64,000 bases of DNA, from positions 5,270,001-5,334,000 of the forward strand of contig OZ241898.1 of NCBI GenBank assembly GCA_965203525.1, read 5' to 3'. Of this stretch, positions 1 to 8,406 are shown piece by piece. Position numbers and translations under genes: made by a program. The DNA comes from WTFV01 sp965203525 (lineage in GTDB: Bacteria; Acidobacteriota; Vicinamibacteria; Vicinamibacterales; UBA8438). The notes below the pieces were generated by a model. The model did not search any database, was not told the origin of the DNA, and saw only the letters and a program-made list of their open reading frames with translations. How positions within the stretch are numbered: the stretch's first letter is position 1; each line of letters begins with the position of its first letter.

Positions 1-1
1 G

Positions 2-217
2 AAAACTGGAACATGGGATTGTGAGTTCGCTGGTGGTACATGTTTCTGGTCCGGGGCGGGTGGCGGCGATGGTTACTCCGTTTCCGGGTTTCCTGTAGAT
101 TCTACAGACTATTTTTTGTTCTTGAGGGAAGATGGACAAAGCGATTTCACCTACTATGGTTATCGTAACGGTGAAACAAGACTTCAATATCATGCTGATG
201 ATTTACGTAGACGATGA
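2..217 (+). CDS. 3' end of an unknown, AT-richer gene
   Basis: A reading frame already open at the left edge runs for about 71 codons and stops with TGA at 215-217. The visible residues are rich in Gly, aromatic and acidic residues (for example TWDCEFAGGTCFWSG near the edge and FTYYGYRNGETRLQYH near the stop), a composition typical of a folded beta-rich domain. I do not recognise the family. The stretch is much lower in GC than the rest of the window and uses A/T-ending codons such as TAT, GAT and AGA, so horizontal origin is likely. The 58 bases between this stop and the next start show nothing recognisable. The start lies outside the window. Confidence 0.6.
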   Translation, partial: KTGTWDCEFAGGTCFWSGAGGGDGYSVSGFPVDSTDYFLFLREDGQSDFTYYGYRNGETRLQYHADDLRRR

Positions 218-275
218 AGTGGAGCCGCGGGCCGGAAGAATACCCGGTCGGAGCTTCCACTACTTTCCGGCATGA

Positions 276-824
276 GTGAGGGAAGATCGCGAGTCATGGA
301 GCCGGATCGGGCCGCGGTGCCGACCGGGAACGATGGCGCAGGGAACGAATGCGCCTGCTTCGAGTGAGTGCGACGCGCCGGCCGACACGCGGTGGCGCGA
401 ACATGCGTTCCGCTACGGGGCCGGGGCCTCCGCCGTGGAGCTGAACGTCACTCTGCCGGTGCGCGTCTGCCGCTCGTGCGGTTTCGAGTTTCTCGACCAC
501 GAAGGGGAGACGCTGCAGCACGATGCCGTCTGCGCGCATCTCGGTGTGCTGACCCCGAAGGAGATACGCGGCATTCGAAGGATGCACGGCATGTCGCGCG
601 CGGAGTTTTCCAGGGTGACCGGAATCGGGGAAGCGACGCTGAACCGTTGGGAGAACGCGATCCTGATTCAGAACGCGGCGAACGACCGCTATCTTCGTCT
701 TCTGGCGCGGCATGAGAACGTCCGGAGGCTGGAGCGTCTGGATGCAGCGAGGACGCGCCGGCCGAATTTGGGGCTCAGGCGGACTCGACGTCGAACGCCG
801 CGACGTCGCGCTCGGCGGCGCTGA
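276..824 (+). CDS. MqsA-like HTH regulator, copy 1
   Basis: The protein resembles MqsA/YgiT-type antitoxins and solitary regulators, which bind zinc at the N-terminus and DNA through a C-terminal helix-turn-helix. Visible are a beta segment (GAGASAVELNVTLPV), one CxxC (VCRSCGFEFLD) and the HTH (LTPKEIRGIRRMHGMSRAEFSRVTGIGEATLNRWE), here at about residues 88-125. The first CxxC of classical MqsA is missing; only a single Cys (SECDAP) precedes the second pair. The frame opens with GTG at 276, but ATG at 333 is equally possible. After about residue 160 the frame becomes Arg-rich and runs 50 nt into the 3' end of the convergent ATPase gene, so the last 20 residues are probably read-through. No MqsR-like toxin lies next to it. 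Confidence 0.65.
   Translation: MREDRESWSRIGPRCRPGTMAQGTNAPASSECDAPADTRWREHAFRYGAGASAVELNVTLPVRVCRSCGFEFLDHEGETLQHDAVCAHLGVLTPKEIRGIRRMHGMSRAEFSRVTGIGEATLNRWENAILIQNAANDRYLRLLARHENVRRLERLDAARTRRPNLGLRRTRRRTPRRRARRR
417..764 (+). repeat. 348-bp direct repeat, copy 1
   Basis: Positions 417-764 match 2534-2881 without gaps at an offset of 2117 bp and with only scattered mismatches. The repeat covers most of the MqsA-like coding region. The ATPase gene lies between the two copies. Confidence 0.9.
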
Positions 825-2418
825 TCTCCACCCCGATCAGGTGCACCGCACGGCCCGGTGTGCGGTACTTGTCCGCGTAGCGGCGCGCCCGCAACTGCGC
901 CAGCGCCGCGTTCTCCGGCCGTGAGCGGTCCGCGCTCGCGCTGTCCGGCCGCGAGCTCCGCGCCGTCCGCTCGGCAACCTTGAACTCGAACAGGAACGCG
1001 GCGCCGCCCGTCACCACCGCCAGATCCAGCCGCCCGCGGCTGGTCGCGTCCTCGACCGCCACGCCGTCCATCGACGCCTGGAACCAGGCGTAGAAGACGC
1101 TCGACCAGTAGCCCTCGTAGCGGGCGACCTCGTTCCGCCGGTGCCAGTCGTGCGGGATGCCCGCCAGCAGCTTCCGGAACAGCGCCTCCAGTCCGCTCCA
1201 GTCCGCCGCCGCCAGCACGCGGCGGAGCGCGATGCCGCTCCCCGCCGACCGCCAGCGCGGCGCCAGGGCGTCGAGCAGACCCCGGCTCAGGCCCCGCCGC
1301 ACCTCGCGGTTCGGATAGTCCAGACGGTACAGCGGCAGACCGTCGGGGTCCTTCTCCTCCTCCGCGATGGTCAGATAGCCGGTCTGGAACAGCAGCGCCT
1401 CGGTCGACACGGCGTCCACGTCGAAGGCCGACAGCAGGTCGTCGTCGGCGCGCAGACCCTCGATGTCCGGGGCGGAGAAGCCGCGCCGCAGCAGCGTGTC
1501 GATCAGGAACCGCGGCGTTGCGGTCTCGAACCAGTGCGCCCGGAACTCGCGGCTGGCGAACAGGTGGAGGATGGCCCAGGGGTTGTAGACGCGCTCTTCC
1601 CCCCGCCAGTCGTAGCCGTTGTACCAGGCGCGGATCCGGTCCCGGTCGAGGCCGGGGAGCTCGGGTGCGAACACCGTGTCGAGGTCCGTCTCGGTGTAGC
1701 CGCAGATGGCCGCGCAGCGCGGGTCCAGGGTGAGGTCGGTGAGGAAGTTCAGGTCGGAGAACAGGCTGACCTTCGAGAACTTGCTGACGCCGGTGAGGAA
1801 GGTGAGCTCGACGTGGGCGTCGCAGTCCTTGAGCGTGCCGTACAGCCCGCGCAGGTCGTCGCGGTTGGCCTTCGCCTGCTCGTTGCCGGCGCGGGGGGCG
1901 GCCTCCCGCTCTTCGCCCGGAAGCTCCGCCTCGTCCCGCGCGTCCAGGATCGGCTTGTCGTACTCGTCCACCAGCACGACGACGCGCTCGCCTGTCCGCT
2001 CGTGCAGCGCCTCCAGCAGGTCGGCGAAGCGTCCCGAGGGGGTGTGGACGCCGGAGGCGGGCAGTCCGGCCCGGCGTTCGGCCGAGGCGAGCTGCCGCAT
2101 GACGCTCGCGCGCAGCTCCTCCGGCCGCTTGAAGTTGCCGCCGGCGAAGCTCAGCCGCACGACGGGATGGCGCTTCGACCACTCCCAGCCGTCGTGGACG
2201 GCCAGACCCCGGAACAGCGGCTCGGCGCCTTCGTACAGCTCCTTGAGTGTGTCCACGAACAGGCTCTTGCCGAAGCGCCGGGGGCGCGACAGGAAGTAAT
2301 GCTTGGCGTCGCCTGCCGCGATCCGTCGGGCGAAGGCCGTCTTGTCGACGTAGTAGTAGCCTTCCTCCCGGATGCGGCGGAAGGTCTGGATGCCGACGGG
2401 GAGCCTGCGCCTGTCCAC
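775..2418 (-). CDS. AAA-ATPase-like / PD-(D/E)XK nuclease-like protein
   Basis: This belongs to the bacterial family with an N-terminal AAA-ATPase-like domain and a C-terminal PD-(D/E)XK domain (the AAA-ATPase_like plus PDDEXK_9 architecture), whose function is not settled. The N-terminus has the family signature IQTFRRIREEGYYYVDKT, followed by the Walker A-like SRPRRFGKSL at about residues 43-52 and a Walker B-like VVVLVDEYDKPI near residue 155. The C-terminus has GRLDLAV and FLFEFKVAE, matching the D...ExK nuclease core. Its 547 codons are the normal family length. The start is GTG at 2418 with no strong ribosome site. It is convergent with the upstream MqsA-like copy. A fragment of a second copy of its 3' end lies just beyond its 5' end, so the whole module appears duplicated. 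Confidence 0.85.
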   Translation of the reverse strand: MDRRRLPVGIQTFRRIREEGYYYVDKTAFARRIAAGDAKHYFLSRPRRFGKSLFVDTLKELYEGAEPLFRGLAVHDGWEWSKRHPVVRLSFAGGNFKRPEELRASVMRQLASAERRAGLPASGVHTPSGRFADLLEALHERTGERVVVLVDEYDKPILDARDEAELPGEEREAAPRAGNEQAKANRDDLRGLYGTLKDCDAHVELTFLTGVSKFSKVSLFSDLNFLTDLTLDPRCAAICGYTETDLDTVFAPELPGLDRDRIRAWYNGYDWRGEERVYNPWAILHLFASREFRAHWFETATPRFLIDTLLRRGFSAPDIEGLRADDDLLSAFDVDAVSTEALLFQTGYLTIAEEEKDPDGLPLYRLDYPNREVRRGLSRGLLDALAPRWRSAGSGIALRRVLAAADWSGLEALFRKLLAGIPHDWHRRNEVARYEGYWSSVFYAWFQASMDGVAVEDATSRGRLDLAVVTGGAAFLFEFKVAERTARSSRPDSASADRSRPENAALAQLRARRYADKYRTPGRAVHLIGVEISAAERDVAAFDVESA

Positions 2419-2429
2419 GGCGGGATCTT

Positions 2430-2497
2430 ACTTTCGGTCCGCGCTCGCGCTCCCCGGCCGAGGACTCCGCACGGTCCGCCCGGCCACCTTGAACTCG
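2430..2497 (-). pseudogene. remnant of a second ATPase-gene 3' end
   Basis: Read on the minus strand, this stretch gives CEFKVAGRTVRSPRPGSASA followed by DRK and a stop. The intact ATPase gene has FEFKVAERTARSSRPDSASA at 926-995. The nucleotide match is clear over about 62 bp (2440-2501 against 928-989). It is therefore the last piece of a deleted second copy of the ATPase gene, lying before the second MqsA-like copy. Confidence 0.75.
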
Positions 2498-2533
2498 CAG
2501 CCGCACGAGGTAATCGACCCGGCGAGCAGGTTC

Positions 2534-2881
2534 GGGGCCGGGGCCTCCGCCGTGGAGCTGAACGTCACCCTGCCGGTGCGCGTCTGCCGCTCGTGCGGTT
2601 TCGAGTTTCTCGATCACGAAGCGGAGACGCTGCAGCACGAGGCCGTCTGCGCGCATCTCGGGGTGCTGACCCCGAAGGAGATACGCGGCATTCGAAGGAT
2701 GCACGGCATGTCGCGCGCGGAGTTCTCCAGGGTGACCGGACTCGGGGAAGCGACGCTGAACCGTTGGGAGAACGCGATCCTGATTCAGAACGCGGCGAAC
2801 GACCGCTATCTTCGTCTTCTGGCGCGGCATGAGAACGTCCGGAGGCTGAAACGCCTGGATGGATCGGGGGCGCGCCGGCCT
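2534..2881 (+). repeat. 348-bp direct repeat, copy 2
   Basis: Second copy of the segment at 417-764. Together with the ATPase remnant at 2430-2497 it shows that a unit of MqsA-like gene plus ATPase gene was tandemly duplicated and then lost most of one ATPase copy. Confidence 0.9.
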
Positions 2882-2914
2882 CCGAAGCCGGAGGCCGACC
2901 GTTTTCGCGCCTAG
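2552..2914 (+). CDS. MqsA-like HTH regulator, copy 2 (5'-truncated)
   Basis: The protein is nearly identical to copy 1 over the beta segment, the single CxxC (VCRSCGFEFLDHEAE) and the HTH (GLGEATLNRWENAIL). Homology to copy 1 begins at 2534. Upstream the open frame runs back to 2372, but that part is antisense to the ATPase start and its remnant, so the original N-terminus has been lost. GTG at 2552 is the most plausible remaining start and would give about 120 residues beginning at VELNVTLP. The C-terminal tail differs from copy 1 and ends with TAG at 2912-2914, overlapping the stop of the convergent M48 gene. It may still fold as an HTH protein, or it may be a decaying duplicate. Confidence 0.5.
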   Translation: MELNVTLPVRVCRSCGFEFLDHEAETLQHEAVCAHLGVLTPKEIRGIRRMHGMSRAEFSRVTGLGEATLNRWENAILIQNAANDRYLRLLARHENVRRLKRLDGSGARRPPKPEADRFRA

Positions 2915-4464
2915 TCCGCGACCGCGACCGACCCCGGCCGGACGACCTTGACGACGTCGCCGGGCAACGGCTGCTCGTTCACCGGATAGCCGTTCATGAC
3001 GGCGAGGGTGGCGGCCGGCACGATCTCCCCGCCCACCCGCTGGGCGATGCGCTGCCAGGTGTCTCCGCCCTCGACCTGGTAGAGGGCGATTCGGTTGGGC
3101 CGGATCCGTTCGGCCTCGTCGCGGCGCAACTGCCGGAACGAATGGATGCTGTCGTGGACTTCGCGCTCGACGAGCCGGTACCCGTCCGCGTCGGCGAAGG
3201 CGCCGAGCAGATAGACCGCGGATCCGGAGCGAATGAAGGCGACGCGCGCGATCATCGGTCCCACCCCGCGGACGTCCTGGGTCCAGGCGCCGACCCAGGC
3301 GTCGAGGCCGTTGATCGTGGCCGGCGTCCCCTGCTGCTCCACGAACCCGGCGCCGGTCATCTCGCGTTCGGCGATCCGCTGGAGGTCGGAGCCGTTCTCC
3401 CGCACGATCCTCAGCAGCATGTAGCGCTCCTGCCCCGGCTCGCGCGCCATCACCATCTCGGCCCCGTTGCGCACCTCCCAACCGGCCGGGAACTCGAGTG
3501 CGAAGCGCAACGCCGGGTGCAGGAACTCCCGGCCGCGGACGACGCCCTGCTCGGGGTTGTCGCCGTGGACGACGCCCTCGATGCGGGCGAGGTACCCCGC
3601 CCGGTCGATCCGCAGCGCGCCGAGGTCGGGCGTCTCGGCGAGCAGCGCTTCGACCGTGCCGGCGACGCCGGCCACCCGGTCGGCCGGTTCCGGATGCGTC
3701 GCCAGCCAGTTGGGGGTTCCGCGCCGGTCGGTGGTGTCCGCGATGCGCCCCAGCGTCGCCAGCATGTCGCCGACGCCGTGCGGGTCCCAGCCGGAGGCGG
3801 CGGCGTACTCGGCGCCCAGGCGATCCGCCTGCCGTTCGTCGTCGCGCCCGAACTTCAGGAACAGCAGCCCCAGCCCCTGCCCGGCGGCGTCGCTGAGGCC
3901 GGGCGACCCGTACCGCGGGCGCATCGCCGGCACGAAGATCTGGCCGAGCAGCAGTCCCATCTGGGCACCGGCGGCGCGGCTGTACGCCTGCACCGAGTGC
4001 CGGGCCGTCACGTGGCCGATCTCGTGTCCCAGCACCCCGGCCAGCTCCGCCTCGTCGTTCAGGTACGCCAGCAGGCCGCGCGTCAGGTAGACGTACCCCC
4101 CCGGCACCGCGAACGCGTTGACCACCGGAGAATCGATGACCGCGAACTGCCACGGCAGGTCCGGGCGGTGCGACACGGCGGCCAGCTCGGCGCCGATCGC
4201 CGCGACGTACTCCTGCAGCGCGTCGTCGTCGTAGACCCCCATCTCGCCCCGAATCTGCGCGTCGGCCTGCCGGCCGAGCTCGGCCTCCTGGGACTCGCTC
4301 ATGAAGACGAGCTCGCGGCCTCCGGTGACCGGGTTCCGGGCGCACGCCGCGGCGACGGCCACAAGCAGGATCGCGGCGAGCAGCCGGGCGGGGCCGGAGC
4401 GGCCGCGGCCGCCCGAACGGGTGTCGGCAGGCAATCGGGAGAGGTCTTCCGCGAACGCTCGCAT
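2911..4464 (-). CDS. M48-family metalloprotease lipoprotein with C-terminal LysM-like region
   Basis: A membrane-anchored zinc protease of the M48 family (BepA/LoiP-like), predicted to act in the periplasm in envelope quality control. A lipoprotein signal is visible (LLAAILLVAVAAAC, then ARNPVTG as in other M48 lipoproteins), followed by the zinc motif HEIGH (LAGVLGHEIGHVTARHSVQ) near residue 150 and DERQADRLGAEYAAASG carrying the third ligand. The C-terminal part contains YQVEGGDTWQRIAQRVGG and LPGDVVKVV, which resembles LysM. The start chosen is ATG at 4464. The n-region before the signal is unusually long and contains SGGRGRS, which recurs 24 codons upstream as part of a 72-bp-spaced repeat, so the true start is uncertain. 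Confidence 0.88.
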   Translation of the reverse strand: MRAFAEDLSRLPADTRSGGRGRSGPARLLAAILLVAVAAACARNPVTGGRELVFMSESQEAELGRQADAQIRGEMGVYDDDALQEYVAAIGAELAAVSHRPDLPWQFAVIDSPVVNAFAVPGGYVYLTRGLLAYLNDEAELAGVLGHEIGHVTARHSVQAYSRAAGAQMGLLLGQIFVPAMRPRYGSPGLSDAAGQGLGLLFLKFGRDDERQADRLGAEYAAASGWDPHGVGDMLATLGRIADTTDRRGTPNWLATHPEPADRVAGVAGTVEALLAETPDLGALRIDRAGYLARIEGVVHGDNPEQGVVRGREFLHPALRFALEFPAGWEVRNGAEMVMAREPGQERYMLLRIVRENGSDLQRIAEREMTGAGFVEQQGTPATINGLDAWVGAWTQDVRGVGPMIARVAFIRSGSAVYLLGAFADADGYRLVEREVHDSIHSFRQLRRDEAERIRPNRIALYQVEGGDTWQRIAQRVGGEIVPAATLAVMNGYPVNEQPLPGDVVKVVRPGSVAVAD

Positions 4465-4490
4465 GGCGGAGCGGCCGCGGCCGCCCGAAG
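4396..4490. repeat. 72-bp-spaced direct repeat at the M48 gene start
   Basis: The core GGAGCGGCCGCGGCCGCCC occurs at 4396 and again at 4468, exactly 72 bp apart. The first copy encodes SGGRGRS inside the M48 N-terminus; the second lies just upstream of the start codon at 4464. The sequence between the copies is not repeated. Confidence 0.85.
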
Positions 4491-4505
4491 GGGCGCCCGC
4501 GGGGA

Positions 4506-4700
4506 CGCGGGACGTGCTGCGCCGTGGATGAGGCATGTCGTCAACCTCCGCGCACTTCGGCGCCGGGATTCCGAACGCGCGGGACGTGCTGCGCCGTGGA
4601 CGAGGCATGTCGTCGACCTCCGCGGGATCCGGATCGCCGGCGTGCGAGGCGGCCGGCGGCCGGGCGCCGTGGACGAGCCGCGCCGTCAACCTCCGCGCGG
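4506..4700. repeat. second 72-bp-spaced repeat upstream of the M48 gene
   Basis: The core CGCGGGACGTGCTGCGCCGT starts at 4506 and 4578 (72 bp). The inner part GCCGTGGA-GAG recurs at 4521, 4593 and 4666, followed each time by a variant of GTC-ACCTCCGCG. This array fills most of the 436-bp gap between the M48 start and the next gene end. No gene or promoter is evident in that gap. Confidence 0.85.
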
Positions 4701-4802
4701 CGTCGCGGACAGGGCGCACGGCGCACGGCGCACGGGTTCCGCGCGCCGTTCCACTCCTCAGCGTACCATGAGCCGCCGGACGGCGCCGGCGCGCGGCGGG
4801 CG

Positions 4803-4910
4803 AGACGGGGGGAGCGGGCCGCCGGCCGGGTTACGCCGGACCTCGGCCGGAACCACGAGCAGCATCGCGAAGACGAGACGGGAGCGGGCCGCCGGCCGGG
4901 TTACGCCGCC
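4803..4910. repeat. 70-bp-spaced repeat copying the aldolase gene 3' end
   Basis: The core GGAGCGGGCCGCCGGCCGGG followed by TTACGCCG occurs at 4811 and 4881. In the second copy TTA at 4901-4903 is the stop codon of the minus-strand aldolase gene, so the extra copy lies 70 bp downstream of that gene's own stop region. Confidence 0.85.
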
Positions 4911-5788
4911 GGCACGCGCAGGCGGTCCAGCGCCTGGCGGATCGCTTCGACCGCCGCCTCGCTCGCGGGGCGGAGCGGGGGGCAGGGGTCGCCGCCGGTG
5001 AATCCGAGCAGCGAGACGGCCGCCTTGAGGCCGGGCACGCCGTACCGCGACGTCACCAGGCCCGCGAGCGGCGTCAGCCGCCGCTGCAGGTCGCGGGCCT
5101 CGTCGAGGCGGCCGGCGCGAACCAGATCGTACAGATCGACGCACAGATCCGGCACGACCGAGGCCAGGGCCAGGACGCCGCCGGCCGCGCCCGACAGCAG
5201 GCTCGCGTAGAAGACCGGGGCGGACCCGGCCAGGACCGCGAAGTCGTCGGGGGTGGCGTCGATCAGGGCCGACAGCAGCTTGAGGTCGCTCCCCGACTCC
5301 TTCATGCCGACGACGTTCGGATGCCCGGCCAGCCGCGCGACGGCGTCCGCGCCCAGCGTGACGCCGGTGAGCGCGGTGTAGTTGTAGAGGACCACCGGGA
5401 CCGGCGACGCGTCGGCGACCGCCGTGTAGTGCGCCACGAACGCGTCGGACGTCAGCAGCGGCTTGAAGTAGGAAGGGGTCCGCACCAGCACCGCGTCGGC
5501 GCCCAGATCGGCCGCCCGGCGCGCGGCGCGCACGGCGGCGGCGGTCGACTCGCGGCCGGTCCCGGCGAGGCACAGGCGGCCGGCCGGAACCGCGTCGCGC
5601 GCCGCCGCGATGGCCGCGTCCGACTCCGCCTCGTCGATCAGCGGCGCCTCGCCGTTCGAGCCGAGCACCACCACGCCGCGGACGCGGGTCGCCATCCAGC
5701 GCTCGACGTTCGACGCCATCGCCGCAACGTCGACCCGGCCGTCCCGGAAGGGGGTCGGAATAGGCGGCAACACGCCGTCGATGCGCAC
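4901..5788 (-). CDS. dihydrodipicolinate synthase-family aldolase
   Basis: A class I aldolase of the DHDPS/N-acetylneuraminate lyase superfamily, 295 residues, the normal length. Visible are GSNGEAPLIDEAE (residues about 43-55; the GSNGE form is closer to 4-hydroxy-2-oxoglutarate aldolase than to the GTTGE of DapA), the catalytic Tyr in LYNYTALTGV near residue 140 and the Schiff-base Lys in VGMKESGSD near residue 165. A separate canonical dapA is present at 39847, which supports a role outside lysine synthesis, perhaps cleavage of hydroxy-oxoglutarate-like 2-keto acids. ATG at 5788 gives the standard N-terminus RIDGVLPPIPTPF. It is transcribed in the same direction as the M48 gene, with a repeat-filled gap between them. 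Confidence 0.85.
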   Translation of the reverse strand: MRIDGVLPPIPTPFRDGRVDVAAMASNVERWMATRVRGVVVLGSNGEAPLIDEAESDAAIAAARDAVPAGRLCLAGTGRESTAAAVRAARRAADLGADAVLVRTPSYFKPLLTSDAFVAHYTAVADASPVPVVLYNYTALTGVTLGADAVARLAGHPNVVGMKESGSDLKLLSALIDATPDDFAVLAGSAPVFYASLLSGAAGGVLALASVVPDLCVDLYDLVRAGRLDEARDLQRRLTPLAGLVTSRYGVPGLKAAVSLLGFTGGDPCPPLRPASEAAVEAIRQALDRLRVPAA

Positions 5789-5881
5789 GGGTGGTTTGTA
5801 GCCGCGCGGCCGGCCGGTGTCAAGGGCCGGGCGCGCGGGTTCCGCCGCCGGGGACGCGCCGCGCGCCGCGGGCCGGCGCGC

Positions 5882-8272
5882 TCAGCGCAGCACGTCGAAG
5901 AGGTAGCTGTACTTCACCGTCAGCGAGCGGCCGGAGGCCACGACGAAGTCGCGCCGCTCGAGGCCGAGCGGCTGAATGTCGTTGTAGACGACGAACAGGC
6001 CGGTGTTGGCGTCCGACAGCAGGCCGAAGCGCAGGTTCGACGACCACAGGCCGGCGCGGTCGTTGTACTGCACCAGCGCCTGGAAGAACATGCGGGTGGT
6101 GAACGAATAGGACGTCCGCAGGCGGATCAGGTTGGTCGTGAAGTGCCCGCCCGGCAGGTCCAGGTCGTTGTAGCTCCATTCGAGCAGCGCGTTGAACGCC
6201 TCGCCGGCCCGCGCCGCGATCGACGGGGTGATCGTGACGCGCTGCCCGCCGAACAGCCCCCCGACGATGGCGTTGAAGTTGCCGCTGACCGGCGCGCCGA
6301 GGTTCGTGTTGCCGGCGATCTGCGCCTCGCTGTGGTCGTACCGCCCTGGCGGCACGACGACCCCGGGGAAGATCTCGAACGGCTCGAAGACCCCCTCCCG
6401 CGTGACGTTCATGCCGGTGTGGATCTCGTAGCCGTTGCGCCACTCGATGTGGTTGTCGATGTGCGTGAACTGCGTCTCCTGCCAGCCGGTCGCGAAGTCG
6501 AAGACGGTGTTGTGGGAGATGTGCGGCCGGAACTCGTGGACCCCCCACCAATCGTCCGGGCGCAGGGTCGTGAACACGCTGGCGTTCATCCGCCGGTAGC
6601 TCCGGCGGGCGAGAAAACCGACCTCCGGGTTGAAGTTCGGCGCCACCTCGGTGTACCCGAGGCCGAGGCGCGCGACCTCCGACTGGTGTCGCGCGCTGAG
6701 GCCGTAGGCGTGCGCGCTTTCCGCCGCCCCGGTCAACCCGTGGCGCTCGCGAAACGCGGCCAGCGCGCCCGGCGGGGTCTCGGTGTTCGCCGCGAAGCCC
6801 GAGACGGTGCCCCCCTGCCCGATGCCCCAGCGGCCGTCGACCGCGTACGACCGGTTGAAGTCGTCCGCGCCGGCGAAGCCGCCGCCCGCCTGCCGGTTGA
6901 CGAACAGCACGCCGACGTTGGAGCGGTTGGCCAGGTCCTGCCGGATGCGCCCCACGGTGAAGTTCTGCCGCGGCGTCCCGGCCGCATCGACCGCCGCGGT
7001 CTGCATGTTCAGGAACCCGACGTTCGTGTCGCTCCCCACCTTGCCCGACAACCGGCCGCCGCCGACTATCGGAATCTGCTCGCCCGCCGCGCCGAGGCCG
7101 ATCCGCCGGCTGAAGAACACGTCGACCGCCCCGGACTGCCCCACCGAGAACAGGCCGGCGTTCTCCAGGAAGAAGGGCCGCTTCTCCGGAAAGAACAGCG
7201 TGAAGCGGTCGAGGTTGATCTGCTCGTCGTCCACCTCCACCTGCGCGAAGTCGGTCCGGTACGTCGCGTCGAGGGTCAGGCTGGGCGTGATGCTGTACTT
7301 CAGGTCGGCGCCCCAGTCGCCGGTGCCCACCGTCCGCGTCCCGGCGCCGCGGTACGCGGCGTCGCCGAGCACGTAGGGCATGAGCTGCAGGTTGCGCTGG
7401 GCCGGGACCCGCAGCCCCTGCAGCTCGCCCGCCAGCGACAGGCGGTTGAGCGTGAACTGCCGCGGCAGCGGCGACCAGTAGGCCTGCTCGTTGTTGGCGC
7501 GGATGTTGCGCTGGAAGTTCAGCCCCCAGGTCTGGACCTCGGAGGGGGGGTAGCGCAGGGTGCGGAACGGGATCGCGATCTCCGCCGTCCAGCCGACGTC
7601 GGTGACGCCGGTGACCACCTGCCACACGCCGTCCCAGTTCACGTTCAGCCCGCCGCCCGACCCGCGCTGCTGCCGGCTGTTGCTCGGCCGCCCGCTCCCG
7701 CCGCCGCCGAACCGGCCGCTGCCCTGGCCCTCGTTGGTCACCTGCCCGTCGTACTCGACGCCGGCCGGGTTGGTCCCGAAGACGAAGCCGTTCAGGCCGT
7801 CGTGGTAGGTGTCCAGGATGATCCGGAAGCTGTCGGTCTCGGTCAGGTCCGAGTCGCGGCGGCTGTCGGCGGCGATGATCGTCGCCGGGTCGTCCGTGTA
7901 GCAGACGACGCCGAAGTACAGCGTGTCCTCGGTGTGGACGATGCGCACCTCGGTCCGCTCCGACGCCGGCTCCCCCTCGAACGGCCGGCTCTGCACGAAG
8001 CCGGTCGCCAGCCGCGCATCGGCGTAGGCGGGGTCGCCGAGGACCTCGCCGTCGATCGCCGGCGCCTCCGCGACGCGCAACGCGCGGGTGAGCGGGGCGC
8101 CGGCCGCGGTCAGCTCGCGGGCCTCGAGCGCGGAGAAGGTGCGTGCGTCCGGCGCGGCCGGCTCGCCGTTGCCGCCGGACGACTGCGCCGCCGCCCCCGC
8201 GGGCAGTCCGGCGGCCAGAACCACGGGGACGAGGGAACTGCCGATGCGGTGCCGGAGCAGGGTGTTGAGCAT
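5882..8272 (-). CDS. CBM9-like / DUF5916 outer-membrane barrel protein
   Basis: A 796-residue exported protein with a Sec signal (GSSLVPVVLAAGLPAGAAAQ). The N-terminal domain resembles carbohydrate-binding family 9 (AIDGEVLGDPAYADA, then RIVHTEDTLYFGVVCYTDD and DSFRIILDTYHDG at about residues 65-150). The rest matches DUF5916, a predicted outer-membrane barrel family, with alternating aromatic strands such as SYRRMNASVFTTL and a C-terminus VKYSYLFDVLR ending close to an aromatic residue. Substrate is unknown; the family is common in Bacteroidota and Acidobacteriota and is assumed to handle polysaccharide or peptide ligands. ATG at 8272 gives a clean signal peptide. It is divergent from the matrixin-like gene, with 134 bp between the starts. 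Confidence 0.88.
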   Translation of the reverse strand: MLNTLLRHRIGSSLVPVVLAAGLPAGAAAQSSGGNGEPAAPDARTFSALEARELTAAGAPLTRALRVAEAPAIDGEVLGDPAYADARLATGFVQSRPFEGEPASERTEVRIVHTEDTLYFGVVCYTDDPATIIAADSRRDSDLTETDSFRIILDTYHDGLNGFVFGTNPAGVEYDGQVTNEGQGSGRFGGGGSGRPSNSRQQRGSGGGLNVNWDGVWQVVTGVTDVGWTAEIAIPFRTLRYPPSEVQTWGLNFQRNIRANNEQAYWSPLPRQFTLNRLSLAGELQGLRVPAQRNLQLMPYVLGDAAYRGAGTRTVGTGDWGADLKYSITPSLTLDATYRTDFAQVEVDDEQINLDRFTLFFPEKRPFFLENAGLFSVGQSGAVDVFFSRRIGLGAAGEQIPIVGGGRLSGKVGSDTNVGFLNMQTAAVDAAGTPRQNFTVGRIRQDLANRSNVGVLFVNRQAGGGFAGADDFNRSYAVDGRWGIGQGGTVSGFAANTETPPGALAAFRERHGLTGAAESAHAYGLSARHQSEVARLGLGYTEVAPNFNPEVGFLARRSYRRMNASVFTTLRPDDWWGVHEFRPHISHNTVFDFATGWQETQFTHIDNHIEWRNGYEIHTGMNVTREGVFEPFEIFPGVVVPPGRYDHSEAQIAGNTNLGAPVSGNFNAIVGGLFGGQRVTITPSIAARAGEAFNALLEWSYNDLDLPGGHFTTNLIRLRTSYSFTTRMFFQALVQYNDRAGLWSSNLRFGLLSDANTGLFVVYNDIQPLGLERRDFVVASGRSLTVKYSYLFDVLR

Positions 8273-8406
8273 GGGTTGCGCGCTCCCTCGACGAAAACGT
8301 CATTCTAGCCGTTCCCCGACGGCCGGACGGAGCGCACCCGGTTCCGCGGTGCGGCGGCCTGCGCTGTGATAGCTTTCCCTGCGTACTGGAAACGGCAGCG
8401 CACCCG

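Noticed and set aside
276..2914. A complete MqsRA toxin-antitoxin system
   Set aside because: No MqsR-like toxin is adjacent to either copy; both regulators lack the first CxxC. They are described only as MqsA-like.
689..4345. A 1218-codon minus-strand frame spanning the MqsA-like, ATPase and M48 regions
   Set aside because: It is very Arg/Ala/Gly-rich without domains, and runs over genes that are clearly coding in other frames. Long antisense frames are common in DNA of this GC content.
4901..5788. A second dapA
   Set aside because: The GSNGE motif and the existence of a complete dapA in the dap operon make another aldolase activity more likely.
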